Positions 14,512-22,073 of a DNA stretch of 45,722 nt are shown here, piece after piece. Numbering within the stretch: position 1 is the stretch's first letter; each line of letters begins with the position of its first letter. Source of the stretch: Calditrichia bacterium. GTDB lineage: Bacteria > Calditrichota > Calditrichia > Calditrichales > J004. The position numbers and the translations under genes were made by a program. The stretch lies in contig JALTKX010000204.1 of NCBI GenBank assembly GCA_027006055.1, forward strand, positions 1 to 45,722, written 5' to 3'. The notes beneath the pieces are model-generated. The model was not told the origin of the DNA and did no database searches. It saw only the letters and a program-made list of their open reading frames with translations.

Positions 14512-14935
14512 ATTCCGCCACTTCCAGCGGCAGGGAGAGCACCTGCTTGAGGCGCAGGTTGAACACGGGCCGTATAACGCCGATAAAGACGTCGAACAGG
14601 CGGTTGCCCTGGCTGTCCGTCCACTCGCCTGGCAGGTTGTCCTTAAGCGTGTCGCTCAGGGTCATGCTCTCGGTCAGGCCGTCCTTACTGTCCGTGCATA
14701 TCAACAGCGTATAGCGCAGTTGACTGTCCGGTTCCGGGCTTACGCCGCCGCCGGGGTTGTCCTCGGCAAAGTTGATGAGGATGGCGGGCAGGGTAACCGC
14801 CTCAACGGTCAGCTTGACGATATCGATCTGTCCGTTATAGATATCGATTTTGGTGCCCGCCGGAAGGATGCCGTCGCTGACCAGTTGTTCCAGCATAGAC
14901 TTGATCTGATTTTGCACGCTGACGGATTTAAGCAT
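14510..14935 (-). CDS. gp37-like (DUF1834-type) phage structural protein
   Basis: A 141-residue protein. ATG 14935 (MLKSVSVQNQ) has an excellent GGGAGGTG site and overlaps the stop of the upstream gene (TAATG), so the longer open frame is rejected. The segment TLPAILINFAEDNPGG, the R-Y-T-L strand and the C-terminal VIRPVFNLRL fit head-tail connector/tail terminator proteins of the Mu gp37 group (DUF1834). It would help close or join the tail. It is the last gene of the leftward packaging/connector operon. Confidence 0.65.
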   Translation of the reverse strand: MLKSVSVQNQIKSMLEQLVSDGILPAGTKIDIYNGQIDIVKLTVEAVTLPAILINFAEDNPGGGVSPEPDSQLRYTLLICTDSKDGLTESMTLSDTLKDNLPGEWTDSQGNRLFDVFIGVIRPVFNLRLKQVLSLPLEVAE

Positions 14936-15339
14936 TATACACCTCCCTGCCATTGTTCATTGTTGAAACGCCGGGTATAGGATTCCTGACGCACCGGATC
15001 GTCGGTATCGTCGGCCGGGTCATTGATACCGGTCAGCATACCGGCGGAGATATCGCGCAGGGCCTTGCGCGCGTCGATACAATCCTTATAGATATGACTG
15101 TCGTCATCCACCAGTTCGTGGAAGTTATAGAGCCAGTAACGGCCGATGACGCCGCCCAGTTTGCGGACGATTTCCGGGGTGGAAGCGACGTCGGCGTAGG
15201 TTTTGGTGATCAGCGACTCGATTTCGGCGTTGGTCTTGTCCACGGCAAAGGTGACGGCGTTGGCGTCGGCGGAAAGTTCCGCCCAGCGGTCGGCCTTTAG
15301 CGTTTTCTGAATCTCGGCGCTGTCGATATAATTAGCCAT
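14935..15339 (-). CDS. gp36-like (DUF1320) head-tail connector
   Basis: A 134-residue protein with the helical DUF1320 pattern: YIDSAEIQKTL at the N-terminus, then NAEIESLITKTYADV, a Leu-rich GGVIGRYWLYNFHEL and KALRDISAGML. Mu gp36 homologues are connector proteins at the head-tail joint. It precedes the DUF1834-like gene as in Mu (gp36-gp37). The ribosome site AGGAGG lies before its start on the minus strand. Confidence 0.75.
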   Translation of the reverse strand: MANYIDSAEIQKTLKADRWAELSADANAVTFAVDKTNAEIESLITKTYADVASTPEIVRKLGGVIGRYWLYNFHELVDDDSHIYKDCIDARKALRDISAGMLTGINDPADDTDDPVRQESYTRRFNNEQWQGGV

Positions 15340-15348
15340 AAGGGCCTC

Positions 15349-15813
15349 CTATTCGGGTAAATTTTTTTCAAGAAGCACATCGATGCGCTTCCCGGCTTTT
15401 TCCAGTATGTACTCGGCCACCTTTTCCTGTTCCTGGTCGGTCAGGCCCATAAAGGCGCGCACGACGCGGTTTTTTCCGGCGCCCTTCTCATCGTGATAGG
15501 ACATGATGCGGGCCAGCTCGTCGCGGTTAAAACCGAGACTGATTTCCGCCTGGCGCACATCAAGGACGTGGTCGAAACTGCCCCAGGCCGCTCCGCTGAA
15601 TTGCAGATCGACCCGCGCGGTTTGCAGGCCGCGCTTTTGGCGCTTGCGGGCGTAGGCCTTGCTGTACGGTTTGCCGCCGCCTTCCAGGTAACGCCCGGCA
15701 AGGGTGCGCTCCTCGATGATCTGACGGGCCAGAAGGGCCACGCCGCTGAGAATGACCTCGGCGGCTATTTCCTCCTGCAACATGCGCAGACGCTCTCCCA
15801 GATTGTCGCTCAT
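15349..15813 (-). CDS. gpG-like virion morphogenesis protein (gp31 type)
   Basis: A 154-residue protein with the phage virion morphogenesis pattern: helical N-terminus, a basic segment with YSKAYARKRQKRGLQTARVDL, a beta-rich centre (DVRQAEISLGFNRDELA) and the final PFLGLS-like motif, here RAFMGLTDQEQEKV. Mu gpG and its relatives are needed for head/tail completion. It lies between portal and DUF1320 genes. The 118-bp upstream gap contains two direct 10-nt repeats (GTTTAAAATG / GTTTAAAATC) and a GC-rich hairpin. Confidence 0.75.
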   Translation of the reverse strand: MSDNLGERLRMLQEEIAAEVILSGVALLARQIIEERTLAGRYLEGGGKPYSKAYARKRQKRGLQTARVDLQFSGAAWGSFDHVLDVRQAEISLGFNRDELARIMSYHDEKGAGKNRVVRAFMGLTDQEQEKVAEYILEKAGKRIDVLLEKNLPE

Positions 15814-15873
15814 AACAAAAACCCCGTTTAAAATGCGTTTAAAATCGTTTCTCCCGCCTTTTACCCCGTCATA

Positions 15874-15901
15874 GCGTGTCTACGGGCGGGCAGAGACACG
15901 C
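15874..15901. other. hairpin between portal and gpG-like genes
   Basis: Stem GCGTGTCT / AGACACGC with a 12-nt loop, lying in the 118-bp gap downstream of the portal stop on the minus strand. There is no T-run, so termination is unlikely. It may moderate mRNA stability within the leftward operon. Support is by symmetry only. Confidence 0.4.
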
Positions 15902-15931
15902 GCGGGCGCAGGCGGCCTTTTAGCCGAAGCG

Positions 15932-17125
15932 TTAAAAAACAAAATCGGTTGACCGTTTAAGGGGCGGAGCGTTCTCGTCCACGCGCACGCCGAAGGTTTC
16001 GAACTGCTTGGGATCGACCTCCCCGCCCATGTCCCAGTATAGTTTTAGCGCTTCGCGGATTTCAGAGCGAGAAAGAATATCGTTTTTGACCAGCACGGGA
16101 CGCAGGGGCGCGGGCGCGGGAAAGTTAAGCGTTAACAGCGGTCTGACGAATCCGGCATAGAGCCAGCGCACGGCAAAGCGGCGGTCGGCGGCGGCCAGGT
16201 CTTCGCGCACCTGCATGGCTCCGGTCTCGTTGCCCAGTTTGCCGGGGGTACTGTCGGCGGCGGCGCTATGCCCCAGAATGGCCTTGGACAGTCCGGCCTC
16301 GCTGGCGGCCACCAGGTCGCCAAAGGTTTGCCCGCCGGTGCGGCTGTTTTCCACAAATTCGATTTTGGCGCTCATGGGCATGGCGGCCGCGCCGTCCTGC
16401 CCCAGGTTGTAGACGGCTTCCCAGACCTGGTCGCGGATTTCCTTGCCCGCTCCGTCGGGATAGCGGCCGACGCGGAAGGGATCGGAAAAGACCTCGATGA
16501 AATGGGCCCAGCTTTCGTAACCGAAATTTTTGAGCACATAGGGTTTAAGGCAGCGCAACAGGATGGCTTTTTTGGAGCGCACCTTTACGGCATAGATACT
16601 GTCGCGCGGGGTATCGGCAAAGCTTTTGCGCTTCGATCCCGACCAGATATACAACTCGTCGCGGTCGAACTGAAAGAGATCGTTGTCCTGGTGATTGAAA
16701 CCGGACAGCACCAGGCGGTTGTCCCGAATTTCCCAGTGGGGTTCGATGACGCGGAACAAGCGCAGCTTGGCTTCCAAAATTTCCTCAATCAGATCATCGA
16801 CCTGGATATTCTCAAAGACCTGCTTCAAAAAATCGCGTTGGGCGTCCACGGCGCTGCCCTCTTCGGCCGAGCTGAACTCCAGGGAGAGGCCGGAGGTGGC
16901 CGAAAGGCGGGAGCTAATGCAACCCTCGGCGTGCTCGTCGAGGGCGATCTTGTTAAAAATGGGCTCGATAAGCGATGGGTCGCCGTTGAGAAAACCGGTC
17001 AGGGCGTTTTTAAGCACCTGCGGCGTCACCTCGCTACGGGGAAGGGGCTTTTCTTTTTTGACAACATCGGTGCGGGCCTGACTGCCGATCAGGCGCGTCA
17101 GCCAGTTCTTAATGGGCTTGATCAT
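15932..17125 (-). CDS. portal protein (gp29/DUF935 type)
   Basis: A 397-residue protein forming the portal ring through which DNA enters the head. It has N-terminal VVKKEKPLPRSEVTPQVLK, then the DUF935 features SLIEPIFNKIALDEHAEGCI, a tryptophan-anchored strand (VIEPHWEIRDNRLVL), GYESWAHFIEVFSDPFRVGRY and GLSKAILGHS. It is shorter than Mu gp29 (512 residues), mainly at the C-terminus. It lies directly downstream of the large terminase on the minus strand, the same order as Mu gp28-gp29 but in inverted orientation relative to the capsid genes. Confidence 0.85.
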   Translation of the reverse strand: MIKPIKNWLTRLIGSQARTDVVKKEKPLPRSEVTPQVLKNALTGFLNGDPSLIEPIFNKIALDEHAEGCISSRLSATSGLSLEFSSAEEGSAVDAQRDFLKQVFENIQVDDLIEEILEAKLRLFRVIEPHWEIRDNRLVLSGFNHQDNDLFQFDRDELYIWSGSKRKSFADTPRDSIYAVKVRSKKAILLRCLKPYVLKNFGYESWAHFIEVFSDPFRVGRYPDGAGKEIRDQVWEAVYNLGQDGAAAMPMSAKIEFVENSRTGGQTFGDLVAASEAGLSKAILGHSAAADSTPGKLGNETGAMQVREDLAAADRRFAVRWLYAGFVRPLLTLNFPAPAPLRPVLVKNDILSRSEIREALKLYWDMGGEVDPKQFETFGVRVDENAPPLKRSTDFVF

Positions 17126-17138
17126 GGCATACTCCTTG

Positions 17139-18701
17139 TTAATGCAGTCGCTTGCGCTTAAAGGTGCGCTTAACGACGGACATAATGGTGAACTCGGTGC
17201 CCTCGGCGTCCAGGATGTCGATGGCCGAGCGCAGGGCGTCGGGGCCGTCCTTGTCCGGGTGATCCGGATAAAAAACGAACTGATCGCGCAATTCGATTTG
17301 GTCGGGATCGGTCAGGTCGAACAGGATATCGCCGCGCTCGATAAGACCGCTGCATGACTCGATGCGCAGGTTTTTGTCAATCGTGTTGACATGCGGCAAA
17401 ACGGGAAAGCGCCAACCCTTGCGGCGGGCGGCGTCGTCATAATCGCGCTTAAGCTCGTCAAGCTGGGCGAAGTTGTTTTCCACGTAGGTATTGCGCAGGC
17501 CGACGGGCTGATCGCGCCAGCGCTGCCACATGGCGTACTGGGCGTCAATCATGGCGCTGATGCTGGCGTTGCGTATCCAGGCGTCGAGCACGACATAATG
17601 GGTGCCCGTCCAGCCGAGCATGATCACGGCTTTTTTACAGGCTGATTTGCTTTTACCGGTGCTGGGATCGGTATAGATCACACTGCGGGCGACGTCCGGC
17701 CGCGCGGCGTATTGCTTGAACCATTCTTCTCGAAAGACGCGCCCCTCGGAAACGGGATTGAGCTTATACTCGCGCTCATAAGCCACGGTGCCGACGGCCT
17801 TGCGCAGATTGTCGCACACGGCGCGGGTTTTGACCGAGGGCCACAGCAAGCCGTTTTTGAAGCGGGCGCGGCGGGCCTCGTCCATGTCGGTCTCCGCGTC
17901 TATTTCCAGCGGATAAAAAAGGATAAAACGCTTTCCGGCAAAGTCGGGCGACTGTTCGGTTTCGTTTTTGAACAGGGCGGCGGCGCACTTTTTGCCGGGC
18001 AGATTGGACAACCAGATGACATTGCCGTTGCTGTTCATCACCGGATAGAGTTCCTCGAGCACAAACTCCTTCTTTTCGTTACTGATCTTGATGTTGCGGG
18101 CGGTCTGTTTGTTTTCGAAGTCCTCAATGACAATCAGATCGGGGCGGTGCGGGCCGTTAAGGAGGCCGCGCACATGGCCCTTGTAGCCGAAGGGTTTGAA
18201 ACGCACACCGTTGCGCAGAGTGAAGTCGTCCATCTCCCACAGGCCGGGGTTTTTCATGGAGCCGAAGTCGTGCAGTATGCGGGGGTTGCTTTCCAGCTCG
18301 GCCTTAACGGCGATAAGCCGGTCGATGGCCAGGTCTTCCGTGTGGGCAACGTAAACGATGTAATTGCGCCGCTCAAAAAGGGCCTGGTGCAGGGGGTAGC
18401 CGACGGCGTTCTGCACGGTTTTGCCGGTTTCCCGCGCGCCGATAACCAGGGTGATGGTGCCCTTGCGCTTTGCGGCATGCGCGTCCATTTCGCGGTGATG
18501 CCAGTTGGGCTTCAGGTCGAAATAGTGCGGCAGATAGGTCTTATAGAAATAAAACCTGTCTTTGCGGGCGCGGTTGATGCGCCGGGCCTTCTTTTCCGGG
18601 GTGTCATTGGGAAAAGGGGCGACGTCGCGGCTGACGATCTTTTTCTGTTCGGCCAGCATCTTCTCCAGCTGGGCGATGCCGGTAATTTTGCGGGCGATCA
18701 T
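17139..18701 (-). CDS. terminase large subunit (gp28 type)
   Basis: A 520-residue ATP-driven DNA-packaging motor and nuclease. The N-terminal region has FYFYKTYLPHYF and NWHHREMD. Walker A is GARETGKT (residues 88-95) and the Walker B acidic stretch is LIVIEDFE (189-196). The C-terminal RNase-H-like nuclease begins with IYTDPSTG, followed by HYVVLDAWI and LRDQFVFYPDHPDKDGPDAL, where DGPDAL is a typical last active-site segment. It overlaps the small terminase gene by four bases. Mu-type phages package by a headful with flanking host DNA. Confidence 0.9.
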   Translation of the reverse strand: MIARKITGIAQLEKMLAEQKKIVSRDVAPFPNDTPEKKARRINRARKDRFYFYKTYLPHYFDLKPNWHHREMDAHAAKRKGTITLVIGARETGKTVQNAVGYPLHQALFERRNYIVYVAHTEDLAIDRLIAVKAELESNPRILHDFGSMKNPGLWEMDDFTLRNGVRFKPFGYKGHVRGLLNGPHRPDLIVIEDFENKQTARNIKISNEKKEFVLEELYPVMNSNGNVIWLSNLPGKKCAAALFKNETEQSPDFAGKRFILFYPLEIDAETDMDEARRARFKNGLLWPSVKTRAVCDNLRKAVGTVAYEREYKLNPVSEGRVFREEWFKQYAARPDVARSVIYTDPSTGKSKSACKKAVIMLGWTGTHYVVLDAWIRNASISAMIDAQYAMWQRWRDQPVGLRNTYVENNFAQLDELKRDYDDAARRKGWRFPVLPHVNTIDKNLRIESCSGLIERGDILFDLTDPDQIELRDQFVFYPDHPDKDGPDALRSAIDILDAEGTEFTIMSVVKRTFKRKRLH

Positions 18702-19144
18702 AAGCGGCTCAGGGTTTGTTTGAGAAAATCGCCGATGGCGTTGTTAAGGGGCACGGTTAACAGCTCCGGGCTGTGGTCGCGCAAAAAACGTTGGAACTTA
18801 TCCAGCACGTCAAAGGCGATGCCCATGTAGTTGGATTCGCGCATGACCGACTCGCGGGCCTTGGAGAGCTTGGCCAGGGCGTCGCTTTCCTTGCCGTCCA
18901 GGGCGCGTTTTTCCTCGCGGGCCCGGTTGAGTATAACCAGCATGGAGCGCTTGAACTCCGCCGCGAGGGCCGCCGGACTGATGGTTTTTCCTTCCCGCTC
19001 GGCCTTCCAGTCCTCGTTTTGGGCCCAGGCATATACGGTGCTGCGGGCCAGTCCCAGGGTCTCGGCGATCTCGGCGATTTCCCGGCCTTCGTAGACGTAG
19101 AGCATACGGGCGTATTGCTGTTGATTGATGCGATCCTGTTTCAT
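18698..19144 (-). CDS. terminase small subunit (gp27/DUF1804 type)
   Basis: A 148-residue protein beginning at ATG 19144, supported by AAAGGATTATC; the longer open frame to 19192 lacks a site. The N-terminal HTH (ARMLYVYEGREIAEIAETLG then LARSTVYAWAQNEDW) binds packaging sequences. It is followed by a coiled helical region (RAREEKRALDGKESDALAKL) for oligomerisation. This is the layout of Mu gp27 and DUF1804 small terminases. It is the first gene of the leftward packaging operon, divergent from the protease/scaffold gene. Confidence 0.85.
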   Translation of the reverse strand: MKQDRINQQQYARMLYVYEGREIAEIAETLGLARSTVYAWAQNEDWKAEREGKTISPAALAAEFKRSMLVILNRAREEKRALDGKESDALAKLSKARESVMRESNYMGIAFDVLDKFQRFLRDHSPELLTVPLNNAIGDFLKQTLSRL

Positions 19145-19303
19145 GATAATCCTTTCCGTGTAAGCAACAGCCCCAATATGGGCATGAGGCACACATTATA
19201 TCTATATGTTCGGTACGGATAAGCGCATAGCGTCAGGTTATCCTTGCACGGGGTGGTAATCCCTTGCTATCCTTAGCCTGCAACGCAAAAACAAGGATGC
19301 ACC
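19145..19303. promoter_or_regulatory. divergent late promoter region
   Basis: A 159-bp gap between leftward packaging and rightward capsid genes. The minus strand has TATAAT (complement of 19195-19200) without a recognisable -35 box. The plus strand has TTGCAC (19244-19249) and TATCCT (19268-19273), 18 bp apart. Two near-copies of a TTATCCTTGC/TAATCCCTTGC element (about 19238 and 19257) could be activator sites. Weak or missing -35 boxes fit promoters that need a phage activator, as Mu late promoters do. Confidence 0.5.
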
Positions 19304-20404
19304 ATGCTCAGATTTCGCATACATAATCACGCCGACGTCCGCAAGGGGATCATCTGGCTGCACGACATTATCGGCGTCGAGGACAATACCTCGGCCGAGG
19401 TGGCCCGCGTGCTCAACCAGATGGAAAGCAACGGCGTGAGCAAGTTTGAGGTGCATATCAACAGTCCGGGCGGACTGGTTTTTGACGGCCTGGCCATCTA
19501 CAACATGCTGAGGGAGCGGGATACGGATATCATCATCGATGGAATCGCGGCCAGCATTGCCAGCGTGATCGCCTGCGCCGGGCAGAATGTGAAGATGTAT
19601 AAGAATACTTTTTTCATGATTCACAATCCCTGGACGTTCGCGGCGGGCGACGCCGATTATATGCGCAAGCTGTCCGACCAATTGGATCAGATCAGGGAAT
19701 CGATCACCCAGGCGTATGCCGAGCGTACCGGTCTTAATGCCGAGACGCTGACGGCCATGATGGACGAGGAGAGTTACATCAACGCCGAGGACTCCCTGGA
19801 ACTGGGCTTTTGCACGGAGATCATCGACAAAAAAAGCTCCGTGGACACGGAGAAAATCAAGAATCAGTTTTTGAACCTCATCAAAGGAGACGACCCCATG
19901 AGAGAATTTTTAATCCAATTGCTGGCCCTGGCGGCCACGGCCACGGACACGGATATTCAGAACGCTCTGAAGGCGCTGAAATCCAACGCCGATCAGGTGG
20001 ACGACCTGGTGGCGCAGGTGGCGGAGCTACAAAGCAAAATCGAATCCGGCGGGGATTCTGGTAGCGGGAGCGGAGGCACGGAAATTGACGCGCTGAAAGC
20101 GTCGATTGAGAGCCTGACAACGGTTGTTAACGACCTGAGCAAGGAGAACAGGCGCATTAAGGCCCAGGCCGCCGTGGATCAGGCGATCAGCGAAGGTAAG
20201 ATATTCCCGGCGCAGCGCGAGGATTACATGGCGACGGCCGAGGCCGATCCGCAGGCCTTTTTGGCGCGGGTGGAAAAGATGCCGGTGCTTTTTGATCCGC
20301 AAAACAAGATTGATTTTGGCGGCGACGGCGACAATGACGACGCGCCGATGAGCAAAACGGAAAAATTTAAGGCAGCCATGCGCAAAAAACAGGCCGTGGC
20401 CTAA
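19304..20404 (+). CDS. ClpP-like prohead protease fused to scaffold (Mu gpI-like role)
   Basis: A 366-residue head maturation protein. The N-terminal half is a ClpP-type serine protease: HINSPGG at 51-57, catalytic Ser84 in GIAASIAS and His107 in FMIHNPW. After a break near residue 195 the C-terminal half is scaffold-like: helical, with a Gly/Ser linker (GGDSGSGSGG), a coiled segment and KIFPAQREDYMATAEADPQAF as in phage I-type proteins. Mu gpI is the functional equivalent. The start follows AAGGATGCACC. The scaffold half has its own start signal, listed separately. Confidence 0.88.
   Translation: MLRFRIHNHADVRKGIIWLHDIIGVEDNTSAEVARVLNQMESNGVSKFEVHINSPGGLVFDGLAIYNMLRERDTDIIIDGIAASIASVIACAGQNVKMYKNTFFMIHNPWTFAAGDADYMRKLSDQLDQIRESITQAYAERTGLNAETLTAMMDEESYINAEDSLELGFCTEIIDKKSSVDTEKIKNQFLNLIKGDDPMREFLIQLLALAATATDTDIQNALKALKSNADQVDDLVAQVAELQSKIESGGDSGSGSGGTEIDALKASIESLTTVVNDLSKENRRIKAQAAVDQAISEGKIFPAQREDYMATAEADPQAFLARVEKMPVLFDPQNKIDFGGDGDNDDAPMSKTEKFKAAMRKKQAVA
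19898..20404 (+). CDS. internal-start scaffold protein (Mu gpZ-like nested gene)
   Basis: Within the protease gene, AAAGGAG (19883-19889) stands 8 bp before an in-frame ATG at 19898 (MREFLIQLLALAATATD), exactly at the protease/scaffold junction. Mu makes its scaffold Z from an internal start in gene I in the same way. The product would be a 168-residue free scaffold. The internal translation is inferred from a strong site at the domain border. Confidence 0.65.
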   Translation: MREFLIQLLALAATATDTDIQNALKALKSNADQVDDLVAQVAELQSKIESGGDSGSGSGGTEIDALKASIESLTTVVNDLSKENRRIKAQAAVDQAISEGKIFPAQREDYMATAEADPQAFLARVEKMPVLFDPQNKIDFGGDGDNDDAPMSKTEKFKAAMRKKQAVA

Positions 20405-20422
20405 AAGAAACGGAGTGAGCAC

Positions 20423-21337
20423 ATGTTACTAAGAGAATTATCCCCGGCGGGACAGGCGGAAGCGCTTTTTTTGACGGAAGCGGAAAACAAGGGCCCCATC
20501 CTGCGCTATCTGGAGTTCGAAACGATTGTGGGCAACGCCGACCAGTGGCGCAAGGCCAGCGCGGCCACGGGCGGTAAATTCCGCGCCCTGGACGCCGACT
20601 ACGTGGCAAACAAACAGACGCCGAGCTTCGCCAGCGTGGCGCTGAAAATCTTTGGCGACAAAATCGAGACCGATATCGCCCACGAGCGGCGCGGACAGGA
20701 TATCGAAAGCGTGCACATGCGCAATGTGCTGCGCTTTGCCAAAGACCTGGGCGCCAAGTTCCAGTATGAGTTCGTCAACGCCACCGGCGCGGGCGACGAC
20801 TTTGTGGGTATCAAATCCCAGGTGGCGGCGGATCATATTCTGAGTCCCGGCGGCGCCAATGGCACGAATATCGCTTACGGTCAGGACGCCAACATCGAGA
20901 AGCTGTTGGGCACGATGCGCGAACTGCTGGCCTACAATCTGACCTTCTGGCTGGCCGATATCACCTTTATCAGCCGCCTGACCAACATCCAAAACAGTCT
21001 GGTAACGATTAATCGCGACGAGCTGGGCAATACTATTGTGCAGTTTGGCGGGGTGCCGATGGTGCCCGCCGGGCGCAAGGGTCTGACCCAGGGCGACGCC
21101 AAAACCCTGCCCGCCACGGAGACCAAGGGCACGGCGGCCAACATATGCCAGTCCGTTTACGCGATCCGCTCGGAAGAGATCGGCGGCGTGGCGGCGGCCA
21201 GCAATACCGGGCTTGACCTGGATCACTTCGGGCATGTGGCGGATGACCGTTGCTATCGCAGCGTGGCGGAATTTGACGCCGACATCATCAGTCTGGAAGA
21301 CGACGCCCTGTGGCGCATCGAAGGCATTAACTTCTAA
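20423..21337 (+). CDS. major capsid protein
   Basis: A 304-residue protein, probably of the HK97 fold as in other Mu/B3-like phages. It immediately follows the protease/scaffold gene with a GGAGTGAGC site and precedes a strong terminator. It shows an N-terminal arm and E-loop-like part (TGGKFRALDADYVANKQTPS), a long helix (RRGQDIESVHMRNVLRFAKD) and a C-terminal beta region (VQFGGVPMVPAGRKG, HFGHVADDRCYRSV). No single motif is diagnostic; the call rests on size, order and overall pattern. Confidence 0.8.
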   Translation: MLLRELSPAGQAEALFLTEAENKGPILRYLEFETIVGNADQWRKASAATGGKFRALDADYVANKQTPSFASVALKIFGDKIETDIAHERRGQDIESVHMRNVLRFAKDLGAKFQYEFVNATGAGDDFVGIKSQVAADHILSPGGANGTNIAYGQDANIEKLLGTMRELLAYNLTFWLADITFISRLTNIQNSLVTINRDELGNTIVQFGGVPMVPAGRKGLTQGDAKTLPATETKGTAANICQSVYAIRSEEIGGVAAASNTGLDLDHFGHVADDRCYRSVAEFDADIISLEDDALWRIEGINF

Positions 21338-21360
21338 CAGGCTTAATCTCATAATCCACG

Positions 21361-21405
21361 CCGGGGGGCCGCGTCCCGTTCCGTTCGCACGCTCCCCGGT
21401 TTTTT
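21361..21405 (+). terminator. terminator downstream of the major capsid gene
   Basis: Stem CCGGGGGGC / GCTCCCCGG (9 bp with one G-U pair), a long loop of about 21 nt and a T6 run. It would partly insulate high capsid expression from the tail genes. Confidence 0.75.
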
Positions 21406-21421
21406 AAAAAAGGGTATTATC

Positions 21422-21895
21422 ATGGCACGTACACAGGCCAACATCAAAAAACGGCATTACCGGGTTTTGCACCGCAGTCCGGCCAGTTTTTCCGTACCGG
21501 CGTCGGCGGCGGAGTTCGCCACCTTTCTGGGCACCTTCACGGAGCTGGGCTACTGCCGGGACAAGACGATTAAGGTGACGATTAACAAGGGCGACCAGGA
21601 GACGCTGGACGACGGCACCAAGCTGTTGCAGGGTTACAACTGCAAGACCGAGGGCATACTGTTGCAGAGCGAGCCGGGCGATTACACGGCTTACGAGACA
21701 ATCGAAAACGTTAAGCAGGATATTCTGCTGTACGCCCAGAGCACCAAGCAGTGTATCTTTTTCCCCAACGCGCTTCTGGCCTTTGAGGAAGCGGTCACCT
21801 CCGGCGAGACGGAGAGCGTTCCGTTCAGCTTTGAGGCGGAAAACGTGGGCAGTAAGTCCGATTTCCGCACGCGCTTTGCCGAAAGCACGGCGTAG
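21422..21895 (+). CDS. probable tail tube protein
   Basis: A 157-residue protein with the beta-rich, Thr/Val/Glu-rich look of siphovirus tail tube subunits (KTIKVTINKGDQETLDDGTKL ends a strand-turn region; ESVPFSFEAENVGS is a further strand). It lies between the major capsid gene and the lysis/tail genes, and no other tube candidate was found. No family is recognised with certainty. A capsid decoration protein is an alternative. The ribosome site is AAAGGGTATTATC. Confidence 0.55.
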   Translation: MARTQANIKKRHYRVLHRSPASFSVPASAAEFATFLGTFTELGYCRDKTIKVTINKGDQETLDDGTKLLQGYNCKTEGILLQSEPGDYTAYETIENVKQDILLYAQSTKQCIFFPNALLAFEEAVTSGETESVPFSFEAENVGSKSDFRTRFAESTA

Positions 21896-21906
21896 GCATA
21901 ACGATT

Positions 21907-21979
21907 CGCGGCGTGGAGCAACTGGCTGCTCGCCTGGCTCATACCCAGGAGGTTGCGGGTTCGAATCCCGCCGCCGCTA
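21907..21979 (+). tRNA. initiator-type tRNA-Met (CAT), phage-borne
   Basis: A full 73-nt cloverleaf can be drawn. The acceptor CGCGGCG pairs with CGCCGCT except at position 1-72 (C-T). The D stem is GAGC/GCTC with an 8-nt loop containing GG. The anticodon stem is CCTGG/CCAGG with loop CTCATAC, giving anticodon CAT. The variable loop is AGGTT, and the T arm is GCGGG-TTCGAAT-CCCGC. The discriminator is A, and CTA follows, so CCA is not encoded. The unpaired 1-72 position and the A11-T24 pair are marks of bacterial initiator tRNAs. The three consecutive G-C pairs of the initiator anticodon stem are not all kept (T-A at one position). It lies between tail and lysis genes. Confidence 0.9.
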
Positions 21980-22006
21980 CTAACCCTTACCCGGAAGAGC
22001 ATAAGA

Positions 22007-22049
22007 CCCGGACGCGCCCTCCTTTCACCTCCAATTAATCGCGTCCGGG
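22007..22049. other. hairpin downstream of the tRNA
   Basis: CCCGGACGCG and its exact complement CGCGTCCGGG are separated by a 23-nt pyrimidine-rich loop; AT-rich sequence but no T-run follows. It lies between the tRNA and the amidase ribosome site (AGGAG at 22061-22065). It could be a processing or weak termination structure for the tRNA transcript. Confidence 0.5.
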
Positions 22050-22073
22050 AATTATGCGAAACAGGAGATCATT

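Noticed and set aside
16268-17161. 297-codon open frame on the plus strand
   Set aside because: Antisense shadow of the portal gene.
17712-18830. 372-codon open frame on the plus strand
   Set aside because: Antisense shadow of the large terminase gene, with no recognisable motif.
20438-21352. 304-codon open frame on the minus strand
   Set aside because: Exact antisense shadow of the major capsid gene.
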